From Peterkaempfera bronchialis (lineage in GTDB: Bacteria; Actinomycetota; Actinomycetes; Streptomycetales; Streptomycetaceae), in NCBI RefSeq assembly GCF_003258605.2, contig NZ_CP031264.1, forward strand, positions 1-64,000: 64,000 nt of DNA, given 5' to 3'. Each line of letters starts with the position of its first letter. Positions within the stretch are counted from its first letter, which is position 1. Shown here in pieces: positions 36,938-47,068 of this stretch. The notes beneath the pieces were generated by a model. The model was not told the origin of the DNA. It made no database searches and saw only the letters and a program-made list of their open reading frames with translations. The position numbers and the translations under genes were made by a program.

Positions 36938-38763
36938 GTGGCGTCTCCTGCGGGTCGGGAGTCGGGCTCCGGCGCAACGTCCGCTGACGGGTCGGCTGGA
37001 GCGGAGGCGGGCGGGGCTGGCGCTGTGCTGGCCGCGAGGGCGGGCGGGGTGCGCCAGTACGCCGGAGGCGGCGCGGGCGGGATCAAGTCGGGGAGTGCCA
37101 GCCGTGCGACGTCGGTGTAGTCGGCGGCGGCGAGTTCACGATCGGCCTGGGCGGCCGTGACGGCTCCCAGCCGCTGGGCGGGCTCCGCGCTGGTGGTGGG
37201 GGCGAATCGCTGGCGGCGCAGGCGTTCGGCGGCCTTCGTGTCGGCCCGCAGGCGCCGGGCGCGCTCCGCGCGTGCCTCGCGCAGCGCCTGCAGTTGCTCG
37301 GGAGTGGCCGCGTCCGCGAGGTGCGCCGGGCCGAGGTGGCGGCCGCGGGCGTCGCAGACCTCGATCTCGTGGTCGTGGTGGGGCATGTAGCGCACGCGGA
37401 CCTGGCGGCCGGTCTGGCCGGTCATCCACGCGGCGGTGTAGGTGCGGCCGCGCCAGCTCACGCCGTGGCTGGTCAGCTTCCGGGGCCGGCCGTCGTCCTC
37501 GAGGGTGAAGGCCCACAGGTCGGCGGCGGGGATGTCGGTGACAGGGGTCGGATCGGCCTGCCACGCCTCCAGCGGCGTACGGCCCGACAGGGCTTTCGGG
37601 CGGTGCGCGGTGTTCCACCAGTTCGTCCACTCCAGGACCTCTGCGGTGAAGTCCTGGAACGACAGGGCGGACAGCGCCCCCGCGGGACGTCCGCGCCGCT
37701 CCGAGCGGGGCCTGGTGGGCCCGGCGGTGTAGCCGGGCAGGGCGGCGAACAGCATCCGGTCCGCAGCCCGGTTGAGGCTTTCCACCGTGCCTTTCAGATG
37801 CGGGCTGTAGGCGGGCAAGTCCTTGACCGTCACACCCATCGCACCGAGCGCGGTGGTTACGGCGGCCGACAGGAAGTCCTTGCCCCGGTCCATCCTCACC
37901 AGCTCCGGCACTCCCCCGGCCGGGCCGTAGGGATCGTCCCGCACCACTGCGGCGCGCAAAGCAGCCAGTACCGACGCGCGGGAGGGATGGCCCGGGGTGA
38001 CAGCGGTACCGGTGATGACCTTAGTGGCGGTGTCGATGAACCAGGTGATCCACGGGCGCACCAGGTCGCCGTCAGCGTCGACCAGCAGCGGGGCCTGGAC
38101 GTGGTCAGTCTCCCAGGCGTAGTTGCGCCATGACGCCGGCCGCTTGCCGAACACGTCATGGGCGCGTGCTGCCTCCGGTCCGCTGGCGAGACCGGCGCGC
38201 TCCCCCGCCGTCAGATCGCGGCGCAGCGCGCGCAGGAACGTCAACAGGGACGGGACCGGATCCAGCAGCGGCACCTGCGACAGGGCTGCCCCGCCCGGCA
38301 CAGCCACCAGGCCGGGCGGGACGGGCCCAGCAGCGCCGGACGTATGTGCTGGTACGCCCCCGGCCTCGGCTGCGGCGCGCTCCACGAGCTGGCGGTGGAC
38401 TGCGGAGGCGTTGCCGTGCCAGTACGCCAGCAGCACCCGGATTTCCGCGGTGATCTCGAACCTGCTCGTGTGGCGGGCTCCGGGGTGCGCAGCCGCCTCC
38501 GGGCTCTGGGACGCCTCAGCCAGCCACCGCCACACCGTGCGCTCCGATGCCCCCAGGCACTCCCCCGCCAGCCGCACGTGCTGCCGCGATAGACCGCCCC
38601 GGGCCCGCAGCGCCAGCAGGCGGCGCACCGCAGGCGCCCGCAGCGCAACCAGCGACTGCTTTCCGAGCACGCCGGCCGGATCCCCCGACGGTGGCGGCCG
38701 CTGTCCTCCCGCGTCAACGCCGTGGCCGCCGTTGGTGTCCCTCGATCCGCTGTCCGTCATCAT
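36934..38763 (-). CDS. Mu-type DDE transposase
   Basis: This 609-aa protein starts at ATG 38763, with aaggaggg upstream. The N-terminal HTH (LSRQHVRLAGECLGASERTV) binds DNA. The integrase core carries Asp220 (AWETDHVQAP), Asp292 (RMDRGKDFLS) and Glu328 (KGTVESLNR), with 35 residues between the last two. A Mu-type C-terminal beta domain (GVSWRGRTYTAAWM) and a Pro/Ala-rich tail follow. All catalytic residues are present. It catalyses strand transfer with the ATPase downstream. Confidence 0.85.
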   Translation of the reverse strand: MMTDSGSRDTNGGHGVDAGGQRPPPSGDPAGVLGKQSLVALRAPAVRRLLALRARGGLSRQHVRLAGECLGASERTVWRWLAEASQSPEAAAHPGARHTSRFEITAEIRVLLAYWHGNASAVHRQLVERAAAEAGGVPAHTSGAAGPVPPGLVAVPGGAALSQVPLLDPVPSLLTFLRALRRDLTAGERAGLASGPEAARAHDVFGKRPASWRNYAWETDHVQAPLLVDADGDLVRPWITWFIDTATKVITGTAVTPGHPSRASVLAALRAAVVRDDPYGPAGGVPELVRMDRGKDFLSAAVTTALGAMGVTVKDLPAYSPHLKGTVESLNRAADRMLFAALPGYTAGPTRPRSERRGRPAGALSALSFQDFTAEVLEWTNWWNTAHRPKALSGRTPLEAWQADPTPVTDIPAADLWAFTLEDDGRPRKLTSHGVSWRGRTYTAAWMTGQTGRQVRVRYMPHHDHEIEVCDARGRHLGPAHLADAATPEQLQALREARAERARRLRADTKAAERLRRQRFAPTTSAEPAQRLGAVTAAQADRELAAADYTDVARLALPDLIPPAPPPAYWRTPPALAASTAPAPPASAPADPSADVAPEPDSRPAGDAT

Positions 38764-38841
38764 GCCGTTTCCCTCCTTGCCGAACGGGGTGAGGTTCTCT
38801 GCCGCCGGAACCGATGCGTCCCGGGCGCGTGAGAGTGGCGG

Positions 38842-40196
38842 TCATGAGTACGGACCGAGCCGGGCGCAGGCCTGGTCGATCGCGTCCCGATCCACACCCG
38901 CACCGGGGTCGCGGCCCCGGGCTGCACAGACATGTGAGGTGATCTTCGCCCAGGTACGGAAGTTGCCGCGGGCGGTCTGCTCATCCGCCCGCCCCAGGTC
39001 GGCCGGGTCAGCGTCCTCCCACACCGGGTGGAACAGACCCAGCGTCCGCGGTACGTCCTGCGTGTCGAGGCGGCTGACCTGGTGCCAGGTCAGAACCCGG
39101 GAACGCATCGCCGCGGCTCGGGCCAGCGCCCGCTCGCTGCCCGCCCCGCACAGCACCAGGGCAGCCGCACAGCCGGCGAGTCCCACAGCTGCCGCAGGTA
39201 GTCCAGCACCGGCGGCGACAGACGCTGCGCGTCGTCGAGGAACAGCACACCCGGCTCAGCCAGCGCCTCAGCCAGCGCTTGGTCGGCCGGTCCGGCCCGG
39301 TGGGTCAAGGACCCCGACGGCAGTCCCAGCGCCTCGCACAACGCGGCCCGCACCTGCGGCAGCCCGGGCCTGACTCCCACCACCGCCCGCCACACCGGCA
39401 CCCGGGCAGGCAGCAGATGCAGAGCCTGCTCGACCGCGACCGTCTTCCCCAGCCCCGTGTCCCCGTACACACAGCCGATCCCCCGCGCGGCGACCGTATG
39501 CCCCACCGCCTCCACCACCCCGGCCACCTGCCGCGTGGACACCAGCCGCGCTCCCGGCGCGTACAGGCGCACTCCACCCGACACCCGGGTACGCGAAGCG
39601 GTCTTCACCGCGCCGGGCCGCTGTTCACCGCCCGTGCCGGACGGCATGGCATCCGGGCCGTCCACGACCGGCGGACCGTTCGCACCCTCTGCGAAGCCGA
39701 GTTCGGCCAGCGCCCGGTCGTACCGGCTCGGCTCCACCCGGCCCGACGCCGCCCGGGCGACCTGAAGCACCCGGCCCGCCCGCAATTCGTCCTTGATCGC
39801 ACGGTGCAGGGTCGCCAAGGACGGCACAAACTCCGCCCCCCAGTGCTCCAGGACGCCCTCGTCCTGCGCCCGGAGCATCCTTCGGCGCAGTTCGGCGACG
39901 TTCCCGCCCGCCTGGGTCAGCACCTCCCACAAGGCGTCCCCCACCACGAACCCGCCCTGCCGTGGCCGCGCCTCCAGCCGCCCCTCGCGTCCCTCGGCCA
40001 GCCACCGCCATACCGTCCGCTCCGTCACGCCCGCCAAACCGGCCGCGATCCGCACGTGCAACGACGACAGACCGCCCTCACCCCGGTCCACCACGAGCAG
40101 CCGCCGCACCACCACAGCCCGCGCCACCCGCCCGGCCTCCGCCGAACCAGGCGGACCCGGCGCCGTCTCCCCCACCGGGGTTCCCGAACCCATCAC
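38842..40196 (-). pseudogene. Transposase-HTH fused to TnsC-like ATPase, frameshifted
   Basis: Residues 1-165 resemble the DNA-binding N-terminus of the neighbouring Mu-type transposase (LSSLHVRIAAGLAGVTERTV, LATLHRAIKDELRAG). The DDE core is absent. The chain continues directly into an AAA ATPase with Walker A GDTGLGKT (245-252) and Walker B VLFLDDAQRL (Asp321/Asp322). A one-base loss near 39166 ends this frame; the ATPase continues in another frame (ALVLCGAGSERALARAAAMR) to 38842. It may descend from a deletion between a transposase gene and its ATPase gene, or be a genuine fusion. Confidence 0.6.
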
Positions 40197-40430
40197 AAGG
40201 CCAACCCCACCGCCCCGGCCACCCCCTCCACACGAAGACCGGCAAACCCAACACAGCCGGGCCGCGATCTGCTAGCCGCACCGTGTCAGCCACCCGGTCA
40301 CCCCATGACAGCAGCGGTCTCCCACCCGCGACCGCCGACCACCCGGCTAACCGCAGACAGCTGTCGAAGGTGGCTGCTGTGCAACGCCAAATCCTTTGCT
40401 GGCCGCCCGTATTGTGTGGTGAAGTGCCCC

Positions 40431-42746
40431 ATGGGCTCCCGCACGAAGCGACGCGAAGCGCGCAACAAGAGACATCGCCGTTCCGTGCCGGAGACGCTGG
40501 TGCTCGATCCGCACGCGCAGGTCATAGCGGATTCCTTGACCACCATGACCACGCTCATGGCCTCCTTCACTGGCGACGACCCTGCATCTGAGGCTGACGC
40601 GGCCTTCGCCACGGCGATCGAGGAGTTCGTCGTGGAGGTGCGGCGTTTCGACGCGATGCGGCTTATCGAGGTGGCTCGTCAGCGATTCTTGCCGATGGCC
40701 CGCGAGGGCGAGATACCTGTCACTGCGGAAGCGGGCACGGTCTACGTCGAACTGCTGGCGCTGATTGCTCTGACCGCCCGGCAGGAGGCAGGGACGACGG
40801 TCGGGCCCGAAGCCGGATTTCAGGAGATGAGCCACTTCGTCTCCAGCGCGAAGGAAGAGCTGAGCAAGGTCCTCCACCTTGCTCAGCTGCGTTCATTCGC
40901 GCGTGCTGACCCGAACGACAAGTTCGCCATGGTGTCTTTGTTCATTCGGGGCGCCGAAGTATGGATGCGCAATCCGTCATATCCGGAAATGGTAGAGGAA
41001 ACCAATCTGGCGCTCCTTGACGGCGTTGAGAGCGTCCGCGCAGCCCTGCAGGCGCAACTGGGCTTCGACGCCGCGGATGCAATTGCCGTCCTCAACGTCT
41101 GCCACGACCTGCAGCAGGACAGACTGAACGACCGCATTGAGGCGATGGGCAATGCGGTCCTGGACGCGATGGCGGCGGAGGACGAAGGCCGGGCGGACAG
41201 GCAACTGACGGAGCAGGCCATGCTCAGCGTCACGTCGATGTTCGAGCCATCTGCCGAGCAGGCCACTGTCACGATCGACGACATCGTTGCGCATACGAGC
41301 CTGCCGGAAGAATGTGTCCGGGCCGTTGTCGAGCGGTTCCGCCTGGACCTGGGGACGGACAGTCCGATAGATGTCGTCGAGGCGTTCACCAGCGGAAGGA
41401 ACCCGCTGCGAACACGGCCACTCATCGTGGGCGCAGACGGGCGTCTGATGCTGCCGCACGCGGCGTTGAACGTGTTCGCTGTGCGGGAGAACCTCGAGGA
41501 ACACCTGAAGAAGACAGCTCCGGTGTGGAGCCAGTACGCCAAGCATCGCGGAGACCTTCTCGAATCCCGCACACACGCCGCGCTGGAGCGTGTCCTTCCC
41601 GGCGCTCGTTTCCGGGACGGATTGGAGTACTACCTACCCGCGAGCGATGATGAAGCTGAGGCCGCCGACCCCTCGAAGTACACCAAACGGGCCGAGGGCG
41701 ACCACCTCATCGTCCTCGACGATGTCGCCATCATCGTGGAGGACAAGGCCGTCGCTTTGAGCGCCCTATCCCGCGGGGGCAAGGCGGCACGGATCCGTAC
41801 CGACCTGACCGGCATCATCACCAAAGCAGCCGACCAGGCCGGGCGCATGCGCGACGCCATCGAGCGGGACGGCGGCCTCCGCACCAAGAACGAGGGATGG
41901 ATCGACCTCAGCCAAATCCGTGAGATCCACACCATCGCCGTCAGTCTCGATGACCTATCAACGGTCCTGACTGCCACCGCCGAGCTGGTGCGGGCCGGCC
42001 TGCTGGCCGAGGGCAACATTCCATGGACGGTATCTCTGCACGATCTCGAGCTGATCACCGAACTGGTGGCACGTCCGGCCGAGTTCCTGCTGTACCTGCG
42101 TCGCCGCCGCAACCCCGACGTCACCGTGATGTTCCACGCGCCCGACGAAATGGATCTGTTCCTGTACTTCTTCGAGGCAGGCCTTTGGGTGGAACCCGAC
42201 CCGGTGCAGGTGCGTGCGGCGTTCCCCTTCCTGCCCGAGCCGGCCACAGCCGAACTGCGCCGCTACCGAACAACAAGTCCTGCGTTCCTGACCAGCCGAA
42301 CCGATGCGCTGGACCAGTGGTTCCACACCCAAGACCGCGACGGCGCGCGCTCAGCACTGGCGCCCAAGCCGGCGATGGTGCCATCACCGCTCGCGCCACT
42401 GGTCGACGAGTTGCAGTCCCGCAATGTCACTGGATGGCTGAGCATCGGCGCCACGCTGCTGTCTGGGGCAACCGACGTGCAGCACAAATTCGCCCGCCAC
42501 GGCAGCGAACTCCTCGACAGTCCGAGCCCCAAGGGCCGTAGCCTGACCGTGCCGCTCACGGCCAGCGTCGACCCGGCAGAGGGCTGGCTGTTCGTGTGGG
42601 CCACCCATCCGGCTGGTGCCGACCCCGACGAGACGGACAGGAGACTCCGCGACTACCTCCGGGCCAAGAAGCACCAGCTCGGTCTGCCGCGAGGCGTCGC
42701 CTTCCTCTACGACCAACCAACCCGCAAGCTCCTCGACATCTGCTAG
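40431..42746 (+). CDS. Large protein with PD-(D/E)xK-type nuclease motif
   Basis: I choose ATG 40431 (771 aa); the open frame extends far upstream, but that part is antisense to the ATPase pseudogene and looks non-coding. The N-terminus is strongly basic (GSRTKRREARNKRHRR). Residues 40-360 are helical. Around 375-440 lies a nuclease-like block: Glu378 (GDLLESRTHAALERVL), Asp424 (EGDHLIVLDD) and Glu437-x-Lys439 (IIVEDKA), with an intervening RFRDGLEYYLP. The C-terminal 330 residues are mixed and not recognised. A defence or DNA-processing nuclease is plausible. It lies next to a transposition module, as possible cargo. Confidence 0.65.
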   Translation: MGSRTKRREARNKRHRRSVPETLVLDPHAQVIADSLTTMTTLMASFTGDDPASEADAAFATAIEEFVVEVRRFDAMRLIEVARQRFLPMAREGEIPVTAEAGTVYVELLALIALTARQEAGTTVGPEAGFQEMSHFVSSAKEELSKVLHLAQLRSFARADPNDKFAMVSLFIRGAEVWMRNPSYPEMVEETNLALLDGVESVRAALQAQLGFDAADAIAVLNVCHDLQQDRLNDRIEAMGNAVLDAMAAEDEGRADRQLTEQAMLSVTSMFEPSAEQATVTIDDIVAHTSLPEECVRAVVERFRLDLGTDSPIDVVEAFTSGRNPLRTRPLIVGADGRLMLPHAALNVFAVRENLEEHLKKTAPVWSQYAKHRGDLLESRTHAALERVLPGARFRDGLEYYLPASDDEAEAADPSKYTKRAEGDHLIVLDDVAIIVEDKAVALSALSRGGKAARIRTDLTGIITKAADQAGRMRDAIERDGGLRTKNEGWIDLSQIREIHTIAVSLDDLSTVLTATAELVRAGLLAEGNIPWTVSLHDLELITELVARPAEFLLYLRRRRNPDVTVMFHAPDEMDLFLYFFEAGLWVEPDPVQVRAAFPFLPEPATAELRRYRTTSPAFLTSRTDALDQWFHTQDRDGARSALAPKPAMVPSPLAPLVDELQSRNVTGWLSIGATLLSGATDVQHKFARHGSELLDSPSPKGRSLTVPLTASVDPAEGWLFVWATHPAGADPDETDRRLRDYLRAKKHQLGLPRGVAFLYDQPTRKLLDIC

Positions 42747-43252
42747 GGCACACCGGGCCTCTTGATGCTGCACTGACGGCCAGCTTGTCGTCCTTGCGGC
42801 CGCCCTCAGAGCTCCATCGCTCGATCCACCCGAACGCCAAGCGGTCGCAGAGCGGCACGAAGAACGCAACACGGCACAAGCGGAAGCGATAGGAACAGCC
42901 CTCGCCAGAAGCCCCTCCGGCGACACCAACGCCGCCGATCATGGGCCTACGTCACATCTCGACGCACTGCGGCGTCGGTGAGCAGCCGGATCCGTAGGAC
43001 AGGCTCGTGCGCCTTCTGCGGCCCTCGGCTTCGTCCACGAGCGCCTGGAAAGATCTCCGTCGCGGTATGCCGACAACATCGGCCTACGACAAACCCCCGA
43101 CAGGAACAGCCACCCCCACGACAGCGAACCTGCCCCACCCCAGCTGTTCAACGGCAGCCATCTGGTCACCTCATGGCAGCAGACCAGCGCACGTCCACAG
43201 CGCATGACCAGGCAATCAACAACCGAACACCGCTGACGCACAACCCCTGCCA
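42747..43252. other. Intergenic region with no supported gene
   Basis: None of the six frames shows a convincing protein or a recognisable domain. The region separates the nuclease-like gene from a helicase remnant and may contain the scar of a deletion. No strong hairpin was noticed. Confidence 0.35.
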
Positions 43253-43707
43253 CTAACACGCCCACTCACAGACGAGGAGCAGGACGGCGCGGGCGAGGTC
43301 GCCTGCGACCGGCTGCCAGTCGTCCTCCTCTCCCTGGTCGTCGTCGGCAAGATCCGTTCCGTCGGGTTGGCCGAGGGTGCGCAGGACGTTGTAGAGCTCG
43401 GCTTTGGCGCGGTCGGTGAACGGTGCTTGTTCGAGTGCGGGCAGACGGGTGGCGAGGGTGGTGATGAGCGAGTCTTCGGCGGTGTCCGGGTTGTCGGGGA
43501 CGGGGAGGTGGGCGGTGGCGTCGGCGAGAGTAGGGGCGAGGTCAGCGTCGACTATGAAGCGACTGGTGAGGCGGCCGAGTTCGGTGGCTTCGATGCGGTC
43601 GTCGCCACCGTCGGGGTCGGGGTGCGGGTGAGGTACGCGGTGTCGGTGAGGAAGTCGGTGGCGTCGTGGAGGGGGTCGAGGGGGTGGCCCTCTCTGACAG
43701 CCTTGGC
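43253..43707 (-). pseudogene. C-terminal fragment of a probable DEAD/DEAH helicase
   Basis: On the minus strand from the IS3 boundary to a TAG at 43253 there is protein-like sequence without a start. It reads EGHPLDPLHDATDFLTDTAY, then, after a one-base shift near 43625, RIEATELGRLTSRFIVDADL, then ITTLATRLPALEQAPF and a final acidic stretch ending in LLLVCEWAC. The ATELGRLTSRF pattern recalls the C-terminal region of Ski2-like helicases. The gene body appears to have been removed at the IS3 border. Confidence 0.45.
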
Positions 43708-43764
43708 TGAGACGCCCGCTTTGCCGGGTTAGGCTGGAAGGGCGAGACAGGAGTACACCCCGGC

Positions 43765-44154
43765 CTGGCCAGCACCACCCCCCGTGGCTCCGGATCGGAT
43801 CCGGCGCCCCGCCCGAAGCGGCGGACGTTCTCCGCGGAGTACAAGCTGCGGATCGTCGCCGAGTACGACGCGGCCCCGGCCGGGGAGAAGGGCGCGATCC
43901 TGCGGCGTGAGCCGCTGTACCACTCGCACGTGATCGAGTGGCGCCAGGCCCGCGATGCCGGCGCCCTGGACGCCCTGACCGATCAGCGGACCTCTGCGGT
44001 GCGGCCGAAGAAGGCGGCCGAGCAGGCCGAGCTGGAACGGCTGCGTAAGAAGGTCGCCCGGCTGGAGAGGGACCTGGCTCGTCGGGACGCGGCGCTGGAG
44101 GTCATGGGAAAAGCCAACGCGCTCTTGGAACTGCTCTCCGAGAGCGCGGACTGA
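43765..44154 (+). CDS. IS3 OrfA-type transposase DNA-binding protein
   Basis: The frame ends at 44154 and reads as IS3 OrfA: RRTFSAEYKLRIVAEYDAAP (HTH), then RREPLYHSHVIEWRQARDAG, then a leucine-zipper-like helix (AELERLRKKVARLERDLARR). The start is unclear because no ATG or GTG lies ahead of the HTH; a CTG at 43765 behind aggag is the best candidate. An ATG-like start at 43930 would cut off the HTH. OrfA binds the element ends and is normally fused to OrfB by frameshifting. Confidence 0.65.
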   Translation: MASTTPRGSGSDPAPRPKRRTFSAEYKLRIVAEYDAAPAGEKGAILRREPLYHSHVIEWRQARDAGALDALTDQRTSAVRPKKAAEQAELERLRKKVARLERDLARRDAALEVMGKANALLELLSESAD

Positions 44155-44171
44155 AGCACGCCGCCGCACCG

Positions 44172-45165
44172 GTGATCGACGAAGCTTTCGCGGGTGTCCA
44201 GGGGCAGTTGGGCACCACGGCGGCCTGCCGGCTGACCGGACGCTCACGCGCCACCCACTACCGCCACCTCAGCCCGAAGCCGAGGCCCGCAGCGTCCCCA
44301 AGACCCACGCCCGCCTCGGCCCCGCCACCGGCCGAGCGGGCCGCGATCCTCGCACTGCTGAACCGGCCGGAGTACGCCGACCTGCCGCCCGCCCAGGTCT
44401 GGGCACGTGAGCGGGACGCGGGGAACTACTGGTGCTCGGAGCGGACGATGTACCGGATCCTGTCCGCCGCCGGGCAGAACGGCGAACGCCGCCGCCAGGC
44501 CACCCACCCGCCCAGGACGATCCCCGAGCTCGTCGCGAACGGACCCTCGGAGGTGTTCACCTGGGACATCACCCGGCTGCCCGGTCCGGCCAAGGGCGTC
44601 TGGTTCCACGCCTACGTGATCATCGACATCTTCAGCCGCTACATCGTCGGCCACACCGTCGAACGCGCCGAAACAGCCGAGCGGGCCAAGGAGTTGATCA
44701 GCGAGGCCATCGAACGCAACGGCATCGTGCCCCACACCGTCCACGCGGACCGCGGCACCTCCATGACCAGCAAGAAGGTCTCCCAGCTGCTGACCGACCT
44801 CGGCGTCACCCGCAGTCATTCCCGCCCCCGGGTGAGCAACGACAACCCCTTCAGCGAAAGCCAGTTCCGCACCCGACTACCCCGAACGCTTCGACTCCCT
44901 GGCACACGCCCGGGAGTGGATGGACGCGTTCACCGGCTACTACAACCACGAGCACCGGCACTCCGGGATCGGCCTGCACACCCCCGCCTCCGTCCACTTC
45001 GGCACCGCCGAGGAGGTCCGCAACCAGCGGGCCGTCGCCCTCGCCCAGGCCTACGAACGCCACCCCGAACGATTCGCCCGCCGACCGAGACCACCCGAGA
45101 TACCCAGCCAGGCCTGGATCAACGACCCCGCGAAACGAAGAGAACCCGAACCACACGGTTCATAG
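44172..45165 (+). pseudogene. IS3 OrfB transposase, disrupted
   Basis: From GTG 44172 the DDE transposase reads well: FTWDITRLPGPAKGVWF (first Asp), VHADRGTSMTSKKV (second Asp) and NDNPFSESQF (Glu). Immediately after this Glu region the frame shifts: the expected conserved residues are missing near 44873, and the family sequence resumes in another frame as DYPERFDSLAHAREW through GYYNHEHRHSGIGLHTP to 45165. A deletion of roughly 14 bases, leaving the frame broken, explains this. The enzyme should be inactive. Confidence 0.7.
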
Positions 45166-45181
45166 CACCACAAACGTCTCA

Positions 45182-45530
45182 TTTGACTTGACAACTACCG
45201 AAACCCGACCGCTCCTGCCCAGTACGACCAAGTCATCGACCAGGCCTCCCAGTAGAAACGAACTCGTTGATGAAGGCCCAAGGGCCTTCACTCCCTTACA
45301 CGCCGCCGGAGGCCAGATCCGGATGCCGATGGCCAAAATCTTTTCCCAACTCCCCCTGCCTCCCGACCTGTCGCATCGTCTTCGCAGGTCACAGGGGTAG
45401 CAGGAGATGACAGGAAAAACGGTCTGAAGGTGGCCCCGTCGAGTGGAAGTGACGGCCCCGGGAGGACGGGGCGCCTGGGCATCCGCTGCAAAAGCGCCCG
45501 CCGGGACGGCGGACACGAGACCGTGGTGAA
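45182..45530. other. Spacer between IS3 and Tn7-like unit 2
   Basis: No complete gene is seen. A short open stretch ending AQYDQVIDQASQ-stop (stop near 45252) is directly followed by a hairpin at 45271-45290. It may therefore be the 3' end of a gene destroyed by the IS3 insertion. The rest should hold the promoter of the second tniQ gene and perhaps a transposon end. Confidence 0.35.
45271..45290 (+). terminator. Small hairpin, 9-bp stem
   Basis: Arms tgaaggccc and gggccttca are perfectly complementary around aa. It lies just after a possible gene remnant end and upstream of tniQ. Confidence 0.45.
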
Positions 45531-47027
45531 GTGACCCATCATCCCGGCCTGCTGCGGACAGTTCCCCTTCAGGGGGAGACGACCTCGTCGCTGATCTGCC
45601 GCATCGCGGGCCGTTACGGGATGGAAGCGAAGGTGTTGCGGTCGTGCTGGCAGTGGCGCAACTACCCGCCGGGGCACGACGGCGGGGGCACGCGGGCCGA
45701 CGCCGAGGTGCTGCTGAACACGCCCGGACGGCAGCTACTGGCAGGCATGTGCGGCGTCGAGGAAGACGTGCTGGCGCGGGCGTTGCCGTCCTGGGGACAG
45801 CAGGACGCCAAGCTGTCGGCCGGAAAGAACGGCGTGCCGGCGGCCGCGTGGCGGACCGGGGGCGCGGTCGCCGGGCCGGTCGCCTTCGGCTGCCGTCTGT
45901 GCGCGGCCCGGCGCACGGGGACGGCCGTGCGGGTGGTGCGGTACGCGCCGCGATGGGAGCGGGTGTGTGTCCGGCACGGGCGGTGGCTCCTGGACGCCGA
46001 CGCCGACCAGCCTCTTGAGTATCTGGACGTACAGGGTGTGCCGGAAGTGGCCGCGGCGCAGCGGCGGTGGACTGGTGTGGCGCGGCGGGCGGTACGGGCT
46101 GGAGCGGAGCCGGAGAGGGTGTTCGCTCTGGCTTATGCGGTGGTGGCCCGGTGGTGGGAGCAGGCCCTGCACTGGGAGCGCGAGGCGGTCTGGCCTCAGC
46201 GGCTGCACCAGGTCGCGGGCGGCAACGCCGGGACGGAGCTGGAGCGGTGGCGGATCGTGGGCCGGGACGCGGTCGTCTTCCCCGAGGTGGTGGCCGTGGC
46301 CGACGCGCTCCTGGACCCGGCGATGGCCGAGCTGGTGTGGATGGACAGCGGTGCCGGGCGGCCGCAGGCGCTGCCCTCCAACGGGGCGTTCTGCCGCCGA
46401 CTCGGTGAGCGCGTCGGGCGGGGGTGGCTGGGGCCGCTGGCGGCAACCGACTACGGCGGCCCGCTGACCTCGTGGATGGGCGCCGTCATCCGCATCCGTC
46501 GTGGCGCCGGCGGCCCGCCCGGCTACGACAACGATCCGTGGTGGCTGCGCCAGGAACACCAGCCCGCGACCATGGCCGGACAGTTGCGCGTCCTGTCCAA
46601 GGAACGCAGCGCGCCCGGCTCGGGCACCACGTGGCGCTCCGCGGTGCCGGCCGAGCAGCGGGCGCTGATCAGCAGCCTGGTCAACGACGCCGAAGAACAG
46701 CTGACCCAGCTGCGCGGCGCCCAGTACGGCAAGACCGCCGACGCCGCGCAGCAGTTGCTGGGCAACCTCGGCCATGCCGCCACACTGATCGAGCAGGCCG
46801 TACGGGAGAGCGCAGCAGCAGCCCTCGCGGCGGGGATGGCGCTGGAGGATCTGGCGCGCTGGGCCCGTCTGCCGGCCGATGTCCTGGCCGAGGCACTCGC
46901 GGGACCAGCGCAACGAGCGGCCGGGAAAGGAGCAGTGAGCAAGTGTCAGGAGGCAGGCAGGCTCTGCACGGACCGCGATCCGCAGGGCACTACCTCATCG
47001 CCCGGCACTCGTGATCAAAATCCGTGA
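45531..47027 (+). CDS. tniQ: TniQ-family target-selection protein
   Basis: This 498-aa protein starts at GTG 45531. The N-terminal TniQ signature is LRTVPLQGETTSSLICRIAG. A zinc-binding pattern follows with Cys121, Cys124, Cys146 and His149 (GCRLC and VCVRHGRW). The C-terminal half is helical, with an HTH-like end (LEDLARWARLPADVLAEALA). It should direct TnsABC to a specific target. It is intact, unlike the copy in unit 1. Confidence 0.75.
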   Translation: MTHHPGLLRTVPLQGETTSSLICRIAGRYGMEAKVLRSCWQWRNYPPGHDGGGTRADAEVLLNTPGRQLLAGMCGVEEDVLARALPSWGQQDAKLSAGKNGVPAAAWRTGGAVAGPVAFGCRLCAARRTGTAVRVVRYAPRWERVCVRHGRWLLDADADQPLEYLDVQGVPEVAAAQRRWTGVARRAVRAGAEPERVFALAYAVVARWWEQALHWEREAVWPQRLHQVAGGNAGTELERWRIVGRDAVVFPEVVAVADALLDPAMAELVWMDSGAGRPQALPSNGAFCRRLGERVGRGWLGPLAATDYGGPLTSWMGAVIRIRRGAGGPPGYDNDPWWLRQEHQPATMAGQLRVLSKERSAPGSGTTWRSAVPAEQRALISSLVNDAEEQLTQLRGAQYGKTADAAQQLLGNLGHAATLIEQAVRESAAAALAAGMALEDLARWARLPADVLAEALAGPAQRAAGKGAVSKCQEAGRLCTDRDPQGTTSSPGTRDQNP

Positions 47028-47068
47028 AGCCGCCCGCCAAGCAGGCAGAACGGGCTTGACTGGGGCGC

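Larger units (their letters stand above)
35068..40196 (-). mobile_element. Mu-type transposition module (DDE transposase and AAA ATPase)
   Basis: The minus strand reads in order: a helix-turn-helix/ATPase fusion (frameshifted), a Mu-like transposase, a TnsC/MuB-like ATPase and a 370-aa protein of unknown role. The transposase and ATPase genes overlap by 4 bp. The limits given are gene limits; inverted-repeat ends were not identified. The transposase and downstream ATPase look intact, so this unit may still be mobile. Confidence 0.65.
43708..45181 (+). mobile_element. IS3-family insertion sequence, inactive
   Basis: Two plus-strand ORFs of the IS3 type (orfA-like and orfB-like) lie between matching terminal words tgagacg (43708) and cgtctca (ending 45181). 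No 3-bp target duplication is visible (ggc and ttt flank it). This fits a rearrangement on one side, where a helicase remnant abuts. orfB is broken. Confidence 0.65.

Noticed and set aside
39279-40430. Very long upstream extension of the plus-strand frame that ends at 42746
   Set aside because: It is Pro/Arg/His-rich and exactly antisense to the HTH/ATPase pseudogene, so coding begins at ATG 40431.
43708-45181. Programmed frameshift in IS3 orfB
   Set aside because: The break lies after the catalytic Glu region and involves missing conserved residues, not the usual orfA/orfB slippage site.
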